Assembly (NCBI RefSeq): GCF_008634025.1
Contig: NZ_PDCM01000001.1
Coordinates: 1,602,001-1,666,000 of the forward strand
Length of the DNA: 64,000 nucleotides
Source of the DNA: Streptomyces albofaciens JCM 4342
Lineage (GTDB): Bacteria > Actinomycetota > Actinomycetes > Streptomycetales > Streptomycetaceae
Direction of reading: 5' to 3'
Positions within the stretch are counted from its first letter, which is position 1. Each line of letters starts with the position of its first letter. Below the pieces are notes generated by a model, which worked only from the letters and a program-made list of their open reading frames with translations, did not search any database and was not told where the DNA came from. This document shows positions 8,789 through 17,034 of the stretch, piece after piece. Position numbers and translations under genes: made by a program.

Positions 8789-8861
8789 TCGGGAGTAGGT
8801 CGTGGAGGCGCGTGATGGCCGGGGTGATGGGGCGGTGTCGCGAGTCATCGCCGACGTCAGA

Positions 8862-8906
8862 ATGTAAGGACAAAGTGTTGACAGTGCCTCGGAAGCCCGG
8901 TTAGAC
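8862..8906 (+). promoter_or_regulatory. iolC promoter with overlapping operator motif
   Basis: TTGACA (8878-8883) and TTAGAC (8901-8906) are separated by exactly 17 bp, giving a good HrdB-type promoter with a start near 8913 and a leader of about 25 nt. AGGACAAAGTGTTGACA (8867-8883) overlaps the -35 and repeats the motif of the divergent iolE promoter. Confidence 0.65.
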
Positions 8907-8937
8907 CTGTGGTCAGCGACGAACCGAAGGGGCGCAC

Positions 8938-10050
8938 ATGAGCGAGCCGCGGCAGACCGGAGCCACCGGACGGACCGACGAGGCCGTGATGTCCGGTCAT
9001 CCGGGCAGCCCGCACGACCCGTACGACCCGCACCCGCAGGACCCGCACGACCCGTACCCGCACGACCCGTACGACCTGATCACCCTCGGCCGCATCGGCG
9101 TGGACATCTATCCGCTGCAGACCGGCGTTCCGCTGTCCCGGGTCGAGACGTTCGGGAAGTTCCTCGGCGGCTCGGCCACCAACGTCGCGGTCGCCGCCGC
9201 CCGGCTGGGGCGGCGCACCGCGGTCATCAGCCGTACCGGCCGCGATCCCTTCGGCGACTACGTGCACGAAGCGCTGCGCGACTTCGGGGTGGACGACCGC
9301 TGGGTGACGCCCGTCGCGGAGTACCCGACGCCCGTCACCTTCTGCGAGATCTTCCCGCCGGACGACTTCCCGCTCTACTTCTACCGCCGCCCCAAGGCCC
9401 CCGACCTGGTCATCCACCCCGAGGAACTGGACCGCGACGCCGTACGGGCCGCCCGTATCTTCTGGATGACCGGCACCGGCCTGTGCGAGGAGCCCAGCCG
9501 CGGCGCCACCCTCGCCGCGCTGGAGGCCCGCGCCAAAGCGGGCATCACCGTCTTCGACCTGGACTGGCGGCCGATGTTCTGGGGCGGTGAGGGCGGCGCG
9601 TCCGGTGACGGCGGTGCCACCGGGGCCGCCGCGATGGCCGCGGCCCGCCCGTACTACGAGGCCGCGCTCGCACACGCGACCGTCGCCGTCGGCAACGTCG
9701 ACGAGGCCGAGGTCGCCACCGGCGTCCGTGAACCGAAGCGGTGCGCACAGGCACTGCTCGACATGGGCGTCGAACTGGCCGTCATCAAGCAGGGCCCGAA
9801 GGGCGTGCTGGCCGTGCATCGCGACGGCCGCACCGCCGAGGTGCCGCCCACGCCCGTGGAGGTCGTCAACGGCCTGGGCGCCGGGGACGCCTTCGGCGGC
9901 GCGCTCTGCCACGGACTGCTGTCCGGCTGGGACCTGGAGCCGATGATGCGGTACGCCAACGCCGCCGGCGCGATCGTCGCGTCGCGGCTGGCCTGTTCGT
10001 CCGCCATGCCGACGCGCGACGAGGTCGAGGACTTCCTCGCCGCGCGCTGA
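8938..10050 (+). CDS. iolC: 5-dehydro-2-deoxygluconokinase (PfkB family)
   Basis: The 370-residue protein has PfkB-family signatures: GGSATNVAVAAARLG starting near residue 77 (substrate and dimer region) and NGLGAGDAFGGAL near residues 311-323 containing the anion hole and catalytic Asp. IolC phosphorylates 5-dehydro-2-deoxy-D-gluconate, the product of IolB. The N-terminal 48 residues contain a His/Asp/Pro/Tyr repeat (HDPYDP/HDPYP-like units) that is not part of the fold. A later start would remove it, but the ATG at 8938 is the one with a good Shine-Dalgarno (AAGGGG, six bases). It is the first gene of the rightward iol transcript. Confidence 0.9.
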   Translation: MSEPRQTGATGRTDEAVMSGHPGSPHDPYDPHPQDPHDPYPHDPYDLITLGRIGVDIYPLQTGVPLSRVETFGKFLGGSATNVAVAAARLGRRTAVISRTGRDPFGDYVHEALRDFGVDDRWVTPVAEYPTPVTFCEIFPPDDFPLYFYRRPKAPDLVIHPEELDRDAVRAARIFWMTGTGLCEEPSRGATLAALEARAKAGITVFDLDWRPMFWGGEGGASGDGGATGAAAMAAARPYYEAALAHATVAVGNVDEAEVATGVREPKRCAQALLDMGVELAVIKQGPKGVLAVHRDGRTAEVPPTPVEVVNGLGAGDAFGGALCHGLLSGWDLEPMMRYANAAGAIVASRLACSSAMPTRDEVEDFLAAR

Positions 10051-10446
10051 GCCTCGGGTGCGGACCGGTGGGTGCGGATCGCTGGTTTCGGACCGTCGGG
10101 TACGAACCGTCGGGTACGGACCGTCGGGTACGGACCGTCGAGTGCGGACCGCCGTGCGCCCCGCCCCGGCACCACCGGACGACACCGCCCCGGCGCCACC
10201 GGACGACATCGCGCCAACGCCACCGAGCGCCCGCCTCAGACACCGCAGGCCCGCCCCGGGCACCGCACGCCCGCCTCAGACACCGCACGCCCGCCCCGGG
10301 CACCGCACGCTCGACCCCGTCCACCGAGCGCCCGTCCCGCACACCACACGCCCACCCCGTCCACCGCACGCCCGCCGAGTGCCCGACCGGGCGCCCCGCC
10401 CGGCGGCGCCCGTACGAACCCGTCCCACCAGAAGGTGAGAACCGCC
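10051..10446. repeat. 396-bp intra-operon spacer of tandem repeats
   Basis: Between iolC and the next iol gene there is no gene. A 14-bp unit (ACCGTCGGGTACGG) is repeated four times at 10092-10147. A 20-bp unit is repeated four times at 10231-10310, alternating two variants in perfect register, with degenerate copies to about 10380. The repeats are followed directly by the Shine-Dalgarno of the next gene. Confidence 0.85.
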
Positions 10447-11340
10447 TTGACCACTCGGATCTCCGACATCGTGACGCTGCGGGCCCGGCATCCGGAAGCC
10501 GTCGCGCAGGCCGCGGCGCGCCGTACCCGCCGCCCCCTGATCGGCGACAGCGGCCGTCTGATGATCGTCGCGGCCGACCATCCGGCGCGCGGCGCGCTCG
10601 CCGTCGGCGACCGCGCACTGGCCATGGCCAACCGCGTCGACCTGCTGGAACGGTTGTGCCTGGCACTGTCGCGACCCGGTGTGGACGGCGTGCTCGCCAC
10701 CGCCGACATCCTGGAGGACCTGCTGCTGCTCGGCGCCCTCGAAGGCAAGGTCGTGATGGGCTCCATGAACCGGGGCGGTATCGCCGGTGCCTCCTTCGAG
10801 ATGGACGACCGGTTCACCGGCCACCGCCCGCAGGACATCGCCCGGCTCCGCTTCGACGCCGGCAAGCTGCTGCTGCGTATCGACTACGAGGACCCCGGTT
10901 CGCTGGCCACCCTGGAGTCCACGGCGCGCGCGATCGACGCCATGGCGGAGCGGGAACTGCCCACTTTCGTGGAGCCGTTCCTCTCGCGCCGGGTGGACGG
11001 AAAGGTTGTCAACGACCTGAGCGCGGAGGCCGTCACGAAATCCGTGGCCATCGCCTCCGGGCTGGGCGGCACCTCCGCGTACACCTGGCTGAAGCTGCCG
11101 GTGACCGACGACCCCGACGCCATGGCGCAGGTCTGCGAGACCTCGACGCTGCCGACGGTGCTGCTCGGCGGCGACATCAAGGGCACCGCGGCGGACCAGG
11201 AAGCGGCGTACGAGAAGTGGCGCAAGGCGCTGCGGCTGCCGACCGTACAGGGACTGGTGGCGGGCCGGTCGCTGCTCTACCCGGCCGACGGGGACGTGAC
11301 GGCGGCCGTGGACACCGCCGTGTCACTGCTCCAGCGGTGA
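10447..11340 (+). CDS. Cgl0158-family (beta/alpha)8-barrel protein, probable IolJ-type aldolase of inositol catabolism
   Basis: The 297-residue protein is a predicted TIM barrel of the family named after Corynebacterium Cgl0158, found next to iolB in actinobacterial iol operons. Seen are MIVAADHPARG near the N-terminus, MGSMNRGGIAGASFEMDDRF in the middle and the strand YTWLKLPV near residue 214, whose Lys could be a Schiff-base lysine. I choose the TTG at 10447 because GAAGGTGAG lies seven bases upstream; the frame continues upstream only through repeats. No other gene in the window encodes a DKGP aldolase, so by exclusion it probably cleaves 2-deoxy-5-keto-gluconate 6-phosphate to DHAP and malonic semialdehyde. 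This is inference. Confidence 0.75.
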   Translation: MTTRISDIVTLRARHPEAVAQAAARRTRRPLIGDSGRLMIVAADHPARGALAVGDRALAMANRVDLLERLCLALSRPGVDGVLATADILEDLLLLGALEGKVVMGSMNRGGIAGASFEMDDRFTGHRPQDIARLRFDAGKLLLRIDYEDPGSLATLESTARAIDAMAERELPTFVEPFLSRRVDGKVVNDLSAEAVTKSVAIASGLGGTSAYTWLKLPVTDDPDAMAQVCETSTLPTVLLGGDIKGTAADQEAAYEKWRKALRLPTVQGLVAGRSLLYPADGDVTAAVDTAVSLLQR

Positions 11341-11370
11341 CTGTCAGTGGTCAGGAGGAGACTTGCAGGC

Positions 11371-12282
11371 ATGACGAGCGAGCTGAGGAACACCACCGAA
11401 TTCCACCTCAGGGCCGGCGACGCGGCCGACGGGCCGTACGAGCTGGTCATCGCGCCGGAGACGGCGGGCTGGGGCTATTCGTCCCTGCGCGTGCTGCGGC
11501 TGCCGCCCGGCGGAAGCCACACCTTCGCCACCGGTGACAGCGAGTGGATCGTGCTGCCCCTGAACGGCGGCTGTACGGTCACCGCCGACGGCGGCGCGCC
11601 CTTCGAACTGGCCGGGCGCGAGGACGTGTTCAGCGGGGTCACGGATTTCGCGTACGTACCGAGAGACGCCGAGGTGGAGATCGCCAGCGCGGCCGGCGGC
11701 CGGTTCGCGCTGACCGGCGCCCGCTGCACGCGCCGGCTGCCGGCCCGGTACGGCCCCGCGAGCCAGGTGCCCGTGGAACTGCGCGGTACGGGCTCCTGCT
11801 CGCGCCAGGTCAACAACTTCGGCGCGGCCGGTGTCTTCGAGTGCGACAAGCTCATCGCCGTCGAAGTGCTCACCCCGGGCGGCAACTGGTCCTCGTATCC
11901 GCCGCACAAACACGACGAGTGCCGGCCCGGCGAGGAGAGCGAGCTGGAGGAGATCTACTACTTCGAGATCGCCTCGGCGCACGGCACCGAAGGACTCGGC
12001 TACCAGCGCGTCTCCCCGTCCGGAAACGGCCGCGGCACGGATGTGCTCGCCGAGGTCCGCAGCGGTGACGCCGTCCTGATCCCCGACGGCTGGCACGGCC
12101 CGTCCGTCGCCGTGCCGGGACACGCCATGTACTACCTCAACGTGATGGCGGGACCGGGCGAGGAACGCGCCTGGCTGATCTGCGACCACCCCGACCACGG
12201 CTGGATCCGCGGCACCTGGCCCGACCAGCCCGTGGACCCCCGTCTGCCCCTCTACGAAGCCCCCGCGGGAGACCCACGATGA
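11371..12282 (+). CDS. iolB: 5-deoxy-glucuronate isomerase
   Basis: The 303-residue protein is a double cupin of the KduI/IolB family. The C-terminal cupin carries YPPHKHDE (about residues 173-180), the EEIYYF strand and DGWHGP, which supply the metal-binding His/Glu residues. IolB converts 5-deoxy-glucuronate to 5-dehydro-2-deoxy-gluconate. The ATG at 11371 has an AGGAGGAG Shine-Dalgarno and the stop overlaps the iolD start (ATGA), so the two are coupled. Length is slightly above the 270-300 usual for the family. Confidence 0.92.
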   Translation: MTSELRNTTEFHLRAGDAADGPYELVIAPETAGWGYSSLRVLRLPPGGSHTFATGDSEWIVLPLNGGCTVTADGGAPFELAGREDVFSGVTDFAYVPRDAEVEIASAAGGRFALTGARCTRRLPARYGPASQVPVELRGTGSCSRQVNNFGAAGVFECDKLIAVEVLTPGGNWSSYPPHKHDECRPGEESELEEIYYFEIASAHGTEGLGYQRVSPSGNGRGTDVLAEVRSGDAVLIPDGWHGPSVAVPGHAMYYLNVMAGPGEERAWLICDHPDHGWIRGTWPDQPVDPRLPLYEAPAGDPR

Positions 12283-14189
12283 CCACTCGACGCCTTACGG
12301 TGGCGCAGGCCCTGGTCGAGTTCCTGGCCCACCAGTACACGGAGCGGGACGGCGCCGCGGCCCCCGGCGGCGAGGACGGCGCGCCCGTCCGGCAGCGTCT
12401 GATCAGCGCCTGCTGGGGCATCTTCGGGCACGGCAACGTGGCCGGTATCGGCCAGGCCCTTCTGGAGTCGGGGCCGGACACGATGCCCTACCTCCAGGGG
12501 CGCAACGAGCAGGCCATGGTGCACGCCGCCGTCGGCTACGCCCGGCAGCGCGACCGCCTGTCCGCCCACGCCGTGACGACCTCCATCGGCCCCGGCGCCA
12601 CCAACCTCGTCACCGGCGCGGCCCTGGCCACGGTCAACCGCCTCCCGGTGCTGCTCCTGCCCGGCGACACCTTCGCCACCCGCCCCGCCGACCCCGTGCT
12701 CCAGCAGCTCGAAGTCCCGTATGCCGGGGATGTGTCGGTCAACGACGCCCTGCGCCCGGTCTCCCGCTACTTTGACCGGATCACCCGTCCCGAGGCGCTG
12801 ATTCCGGCCGCCCTCCAGGCCATGCGGGTGCTCGCCGACCCCGTGGAGACCGGCGCCGTCACGCTCGCGCTGCCACAGGACGTCCAGGCGGAGGCGTACG
12901 ACTGGCCCGAGGAGTTCTTCGCCGACCGGGTGTGGCGGGTGCCCCGTCCGGCGCCCGACGCCGCCGCGCTCGCCGAGGCCGTACGGGCGGTACGGGCCGC
13001 CGAGCGGCCGCTGATCATCGCGGGCGGCGGCGTCCACCACAGCGGTGCCGAGGACGCGCTGCGCGCCCTCGCCGACGCCACCGGCATCCCCGTCGCCTCC
13101 ACCCAGGCCGGCAAGGGCTCGCTGCGCCACGACCACCCGGCCGACGTGGGCGGTATCGGCCACACCGGCACGGCCACGGCCGACGCGCTGGCCCGCGGCG
13201 CCGACCTCGTCCTCGGGGTCGGCACCCGCTACACCGATTTCACCACCGCCTCCGCCACCCTGTTCGCCGCCCCCGGCGTCCGCTTCGTCAACCTGAACAT
13301 CGCCTCCTTCGACGCCCACAAGCTCGCCGCGACCTCCCTGGTCGCCGACGCCCGCGCCGGCCTGCAAGCGCTCACCGAGGCCCTGTCCGGACACCGCGTC
13401 GCACCGGCCTACGAGCAGGAGTACGGCGCCGCCAAGGCCCGTTGGGAAGCCCTGGTCGACGCCGCCTATGCCGCGCCCGACGACTCCGTACGCCCCTCCC
13501 AGACGCAGGTCCTCGGCGCGCTGGACGCCACCGTCGGTGAGCAGGACGTAGTCATCAACGCGGCCGGCTCGCTCCCCGGCGACCTGCACAAACTGTGGCG
13601 GGCACGCTCCCGCCGCCAGTACCACCTGGAGTACGGCTACTCCTGCATGGGCTACGAGATCCCCGCCGCCATCGGTGTCCGCCTGGCCGCGCCGGACCGT
13701 CCCGTATGGGCCCTGGTCGGCGACGGCACGTACCTGATGATGCCCACCGAGATCGTCACCGCGGTCCAGGAAGGCATCAACATCAATGTGGTGCTGCTCC
13801 AGAACCACGGCTACGCCTCCATCGGCGGCCTCTCCGAGCAGACCGGCGGCGAACGCTTCGGCACGGCGTACCGCTACCGCGCCGCCGACGGTACGTACAC
13901 GGGCGACCCGCTGCCCGTGGACCTCGCCGCCAACGCCGCGTCCCTGGGGATGCACGTCATCCGCGCCGCGACCGTCGCCGAACTGCGCGCCGCGCTCGCC
14001 GCCGCCCGCGCCGACGAGCGCCCCACATGTGTCTACGTCGAGACCGCAACGGCCGACACTGTGCCGGGCGCGCCCGGCGCCCAGGCCTGGTGGGATGTTC
14101 CCGTGGCCGAGACGGCGACGCGCCCGGCGGCGGTCGAGGCCCGCAAGGAGTACGACCGGCACGCCGCCGAGCGCCGCCGCCATCTCTGA
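12279..14189 (+). CDS. iolD: 3D-(3,5/4)-trihydroxycyclohexane-1,2-dione hydrolase
   Basis: The 636-residue enzyme is a thiamine-diphosphate-dependent protein related to acetolactate synthase. The N-terminal Pyr domain contains the activating Glu in QGRNEQA (E77). The central domain has the GGGVHHSGAEDAL and TQAGKGSL segments. The C-terminal PP domain has the GDGTYLMMPTEIVTAVQ metal/ThDP motif beginning near residue 480 with the trailing NH of LLQNHGYASI. It hydrolytically opens the six-membered diketone ring, the committing step of inositol degradation. Start overlaps iolB by four bases. Length matches the family. Confidence 0.94.
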   Translation: MTTRRLTVAQALVEFLAHQYTERDGAAAPGGEDGAPVRQRLISACWGIFGHGNVAGIGQALLESGPDTMPYLQGRNEQAMVHAAVGYARQRDRLSAHAVTTSIGPGATNLVTGAALATVNRLPVLLLPGDTFATRPADPVLQQLEVPYAGDVSVNDALRPVSRYFDRITRPEALIPAALQAMRVLADPVETGAVTLALPQDVQAEAYDWPEEFFADRVWRVPRPAPDAAALAEAVRAVRAAERPLIIAGGGVHHSGAEDALRALADATGIPVASTQAGKGSLRHDHPADVGGIGHTGTATADALARGADLVLGVGTRYTDFTTASATLFAAPGVRFVNLNIASFDAHKLAATSLVADARAGLQALTEALSGHRVAPAYEQEYGAAKARWEALVDAAYAAPDDSVRPSQTQVLGALDATVGEQDVVINAAGSLPGDLHKLWRARSRRQYHLEYGYSCMGYEIPAAIGVRLAAPDRPVWALVGDGTYLMMPTEIVTAVQEGININVVLLQNHGYASIGGLSEQTGGERFGTAYRYRAADGTYTGDPLPVDLAANAASLGMHVIRAATVAELRAALAAARADERPTCVYVETATADTVPGAPGAQAWWDVPVAETATRPAAVEARKEYDRHAAERRRHL

Positions 14190-14513
14190 TACCGAACGGC
14201 CCCGAACATCGTTGTAGGACCCCGAACACCCCCGCAGGACCGCGAACAACCGCAGGACTCCGAACACCCGCGCAGGACCGCGAACACCCGCAGGACTCCG
14301 AGCCCCCAGCCGACCGACCGTCCGCCCCCACCGCTTCCGACCGTCCGTCCGCCCCCACCGCTTCCGACCGTCCGTCCGCCCCCACCGCTTCCGACCGTCC
14401 GTCCGCCCCCACCACTTCCGACTGACCGTCCGTCCCACTGCTTCCGACCGACCGTCCGCCCCCACCGCTACCGACCAGCCCCCGCTCACGTCGTCCCCGA
14501 GAAAGGCCCCAGC
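14190..14513. repeat. 324-bp spacer with 27-bp and about 20-bp tandem repeats
   Basis: Two arrays fill the iolD-iolA gap. One has about five degenerate copies of a roughly 20-bp unit (core CCGAACACCCGCAGGACT) at 14205-14300. The other has a 27-bp unit at 14314-14465, with three near-exact tandem copies at 14341-14421 and degenerate flanks. No gene is seen. Confidence 0.88.
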
Positions 14514-16007
14514 ATGAAGACCATCAATCACTGGATCGGCGGCAAGCCCGCCGAGGGTGTCTCCGGCTCCTTCGGGCCGGTCTACAACCCCGCGACCGGT
14601 GCCCAGGAGAAGCAGGTCGCCTTCGCCTCCGTGGACGAGGTGGACGCCGCCGTGGCCGCCGCCAAGGAGGCGTACCGCACCTGGGGCAGCAGCTCGCTGG
14701 CCAAGCGCACGGCCGTACTGTTCGCCTACCGCGAGCTGATCGACGCGCACCGCGAGGAGCTGGCCGCGCTGATCACCGCCGAGCACGGCAAGGTGCACAG
14801 CGACGCGCTGGGCGAGGTGGCCCGCGGCCTGGAGATCGTCGAGCTGGCCTGCGGCATCCCGCAGCAGCTCAAGGGCGAGCTGTCCACGCAGGTCTCCACC
14901 CGGGTGGACGTGGCCGCCATCCGCCAGTCCCTCGGCGTGGTCGCCGGCATCACGCCGTTCAACTTCCCTGCCATGGTGCCGATGTGGATGTTCCCGCTGG
15001 CCATCGCCTGCGGCAACACCTTCGTCCTCAAGCCCAGCGAGAAGGTGCCGTCCGCCGCCCTGAAGCTCGCCGAGCTGGCCGCCGAGGCGGGCCTGCCGGA
15101 CGGCGTGCTGAACGTCGTCAACGGCGACAAGGTCGCGGTGGACCGCATCCTGGAGCACCCGGACATCGCCGCGGTCTCCTTCGTCGGCTCCACCCCCATC
15201 GCCCGCTACATCCACACCACGGGCACGGCCAACGGCAAGCGCGTCCAGGCCCTCGGCGGCGCCAAGAACCACATGCTGGTCCTGCCGGACGCCGACCTGG
15301 ACCTGGCCGCGGACTCCGCGATCAACGCCGCGTACGGCTCGGCGGGCGAGCGCTGCATGGCGATCTCCGTCGTGGTGGCCGTGGGCGACACCGCCGACCC
15401 GCTGATCGAGAAGATCAAGGAGCGGGCCGCCGCGCTGACCATCGGCCCCGGCGACGACCCGGCCTCCGAGATGGGCCCGCTCATCACCAAGGCCCACCGG
15501 GACAAGGTCGCCTCCTACGTCACCGGCGCCGCGGCCCAGGGCGCGGACGTGGTGATCGACGGTACGGACTTCACCGTCCCCGGCCACGAGAACGGCCACT
15601 GGATCGGCGTCTCGCTGCTCGACAACGTCAAGCCCGAGATGGACGCCTACCGCGACGAGATCTTCGGCCCGGTGCTGTCCGTCGTCCGGGTGGCGACGTA
15701 CGACGAGGCGATCTCGCTCATGAACTCCTCGCCCTGGGGCAACGGCACCGCCATCTTCACCCGGGACGGCGGCGCGGCCCGCCGCTTCCAGCTGGAGGTC
15801 GAGGCCGGCATGGTGGGCGTGAACGTGCCGATCCCGGTGCCGGTGGGCTACCACTCCTTCGGCGGCTGGAAGGACTCGCTCTTCGGCGACCACCACATCT
15901 ACGGCAACGACGGCATCCACTTCTACACCCGCGGCAAGGTCGTCACCACCCGCTGGCCCGACCCTTCCGACGGCGGCATCAACCTGGGCTTCCCCAGCAA
16001 CCACTGA
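14514..16007 (+). CDS. iolA: Methylmalonate/malonate-semialdehyde dehydrogenase (CoA-acylating)
   Basis: A 497-residue aldehyde dehydrogenase of the MMSDH/IolA subfamily (also called mmsA). It shows TPFNFPAMVPMWMFP, the NAD-site KPSEKVP, and the active-site cysteine in AGERCMA (C281). It lacks the usual general-base Glu context of hydrolytic ALDHs, as expected for the CoA-dependent group. It converts malonic semialdehyde from the iol pathway to acetyl-CoA and CO2, and can serve valine catabolism. The ATG at 14514 is the last start of the rightward iol series and a strong hairpin follows the stop. Confidence 0.92.
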   Translation: MKTINHWIGGKPAEGVSGSFGPVYNPATGAQEKQVAFASVDEVDAAVAAAKEAYRTWGSSSLAKRTAVLFAYRELIDAHREELAALITAEHGKVHSDALGEVARGLEIVELACGIPQQLKGELSTQVSTRVDVAAIRQSLGVVAGITPFNFPAMVPMWMFPLAIACGNTFVLKPSEKVPSAALKLAELAAEAGLPDGVLNVVNGDKVAVDRILEHPDIAAVSFVGSTPIARYIHTTGTANGKRVQALGGAKNHMLVLPDADLDLAADSAINAAYGSAGERCMAISVVVAVGDTADPLIEKIKERAAALTIGPGDDPASEMGPLITKAHRDKVASYVTGAAAQGADVVIDGTDFTVPGHENGHWIGVSLLDNVKPEMDAYRDEIFGPVLSVVRVATYDEAISLMNSSPWGNGTAIFTRDGGAARRFQLEVEAGMVGVNVPIPVPVGYHSFGGWKDSLFGDHHIYGNDGIHFYTRGKVVTTRWPDPSDGGINLGFPSNH

Positions 16008-16018
16008 CACCGTCGGCA

Positions 16019-16052
16019 CCCGGCGGCCCGCGCGAGCGGACGGGCCGCCGGG
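16019..16052 (+). terminator. Terminator of the rightward iol operon
   Basis: A perfect 12-bp GC-rich inverted repeat (arms 16019-16030 and 16041-16052, 10-nt loop) starts 12 bp after the iolA stop. Confidence 0.75.
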
Positions 16053-16150
16053 CGGCGGGGCCTCCGGCGGCGCACCGCTCCCGGCGATCCCGGAAATCCC
16101 GCCGCCATACGGGGAACCGTTCGGGCCGGATGTGGCGCATGATGCTGCGT

Positions 16151-16216
16151 ATGAATGACGAACAACAGCCCACGGGGGCCGTGAAGATGCTCTGTGCCGT
16201 GGCGGGTGCGCCATGA
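16151..16216 (+). CDS. Possible 21-codon leader ORF
   Basis: A small frame beginning MNDEQQPTGAVKM ends in a TGA that overlaps the ATG of the acetyltransferase gene (ATGA), the same coupling seen between real genes here. No good Shine-Dalgarno is visible. It may be a leader peptide or chance. Confidence 0.2.
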   Translation: MNDEQQPTGAVKMLCAVAGAP

Positions 16217-16692
16217 CCGCGGCACCGGTCATCCGCCACGCGGTGCGTACGGATCTGGCGGAGGTGGCCGCGCTCGCCGCGGAGCACGCCGCGTACGAGC
16301 GGGCCACGCCGCCCGCCACCGACCTGGAGGACCGGCTCGCGGAGGCCCTCTTCGGCACGCGCCAGCCGTGGCTGCGCTGCCTGGTCGCCGAACTGTCCGG
16401 CGGCGAACTCGCCGGATACGCCACCTGCGCCACGGCCTTCGACACCTGGCAGGGGCGTGCATACCTGCACCTGGACTGCCTCTACCTGCGGGCCGAACAC
16501 CGCGGCCTCGGTCTGGGCGCCCGGCTGGTCGAGGCGGTCATCGCCGAGGGGAAGGCGCTGGGCGTGGCGGAGATGCAGTGGAACACGCCCGACTGGAACG
16601 CCGGAGCGATCCGCTTCTACGACCGGTTCGGTGCGACGCGCAAGGACAAGAAACGTTTCACCCTGGCGCTGGAGCCGGGCGTCAGGAGCTGA
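16213..16692 (+). CDS. GNAT family N-acetyltransferase
   Basis: The 159-residue protein is a complete GNAT fold. It has an N-terminal strand IRHAVRTDLAEVAALAAEH, a central strand LHLDCLYLRAEHRGLGLGARLVEA containing the acetyl-CoA pyrophosphate-binding R/Q-x-x-G-x-G/A motif (RGLGLGA), and the C-terminal WNTPDWNAGAIRFYDRFGA segment typical of GNATs related to diamine/spermidine acetyltransferases. The acceptor substrate is unknown. The gene stands alone on the plus strand, convergent with the flavoprotein gene across a repeat array. Confidence 0.88.
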   Translation: MTAAPVIRHAVRTDLAEVAALAAEHAAYERATPPATDLEDRLAEALFGTRQPWLRCLVAELSGGELAGYATCATAFDTWQGRAYLHLDCLYLRAEHRGLGLGARLVEAVIAEGKALGVAEMQWNTPDWNAGAIRFYDRFGATRKDKKRFTLALEPGVRS

Positions 16693-17034
16693 GGAGGCCG
16701 GTGTCCGGCCCCCCGACCGGACACAAGCCGCCCGTGTGAGGCGACCGGACACGAACCGCCTGTGCGAACCGTCCGGACCTGAGCCGCTCGTACGAGTCGT
16801 CCGCACACGAACCGCCTGTACGAGTCGTCCGGACACGAACCGCTCGTGTGAGGCGGCCGGGCACGAACCGCCCGTATGAGCTGGCCGGACAGGAACCGCC
16901 TGTACGAACCGCCCGTACGAGTCGTCCGGACACCAACCGCCCATACGAGCCGTCCGGACACCAACCGCCCGTACGAGCCGTCCGCAAACAAGCCGTCCGC
17001 AAACAAGCCGTCCCACGAGGCGGGCGGCGGCGCG
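16693..17034. repeat. Degenerate ~30-bp tandem repeat array between convergent genes
   Basis: About nine copies of a degenerate unit of about 30 bp (core CCGGACACGAACCGCC plus GTACGAGTCGT) fill 16728-17012. Copies differ by several bases, so it is not a CRISPR array: there are no unique spacers. No gene is supported. Confidence 0.85.

Noticed and set aside
12252..16445. Very long open frame (about 1400 codons) on the minus strand opposite iolD-iolA
   Set aside because: It is a shadow of the high-GC codon pattern of iolB, iolD and iolA; its translation is low-complexity and matches no family, while the plus-strand genes have clear motifs.
16728..17012. Possible CRISPR array
   Set aside because: Units are directly adjacent and degenerate, with no unique spacers and no cas genes in the window.
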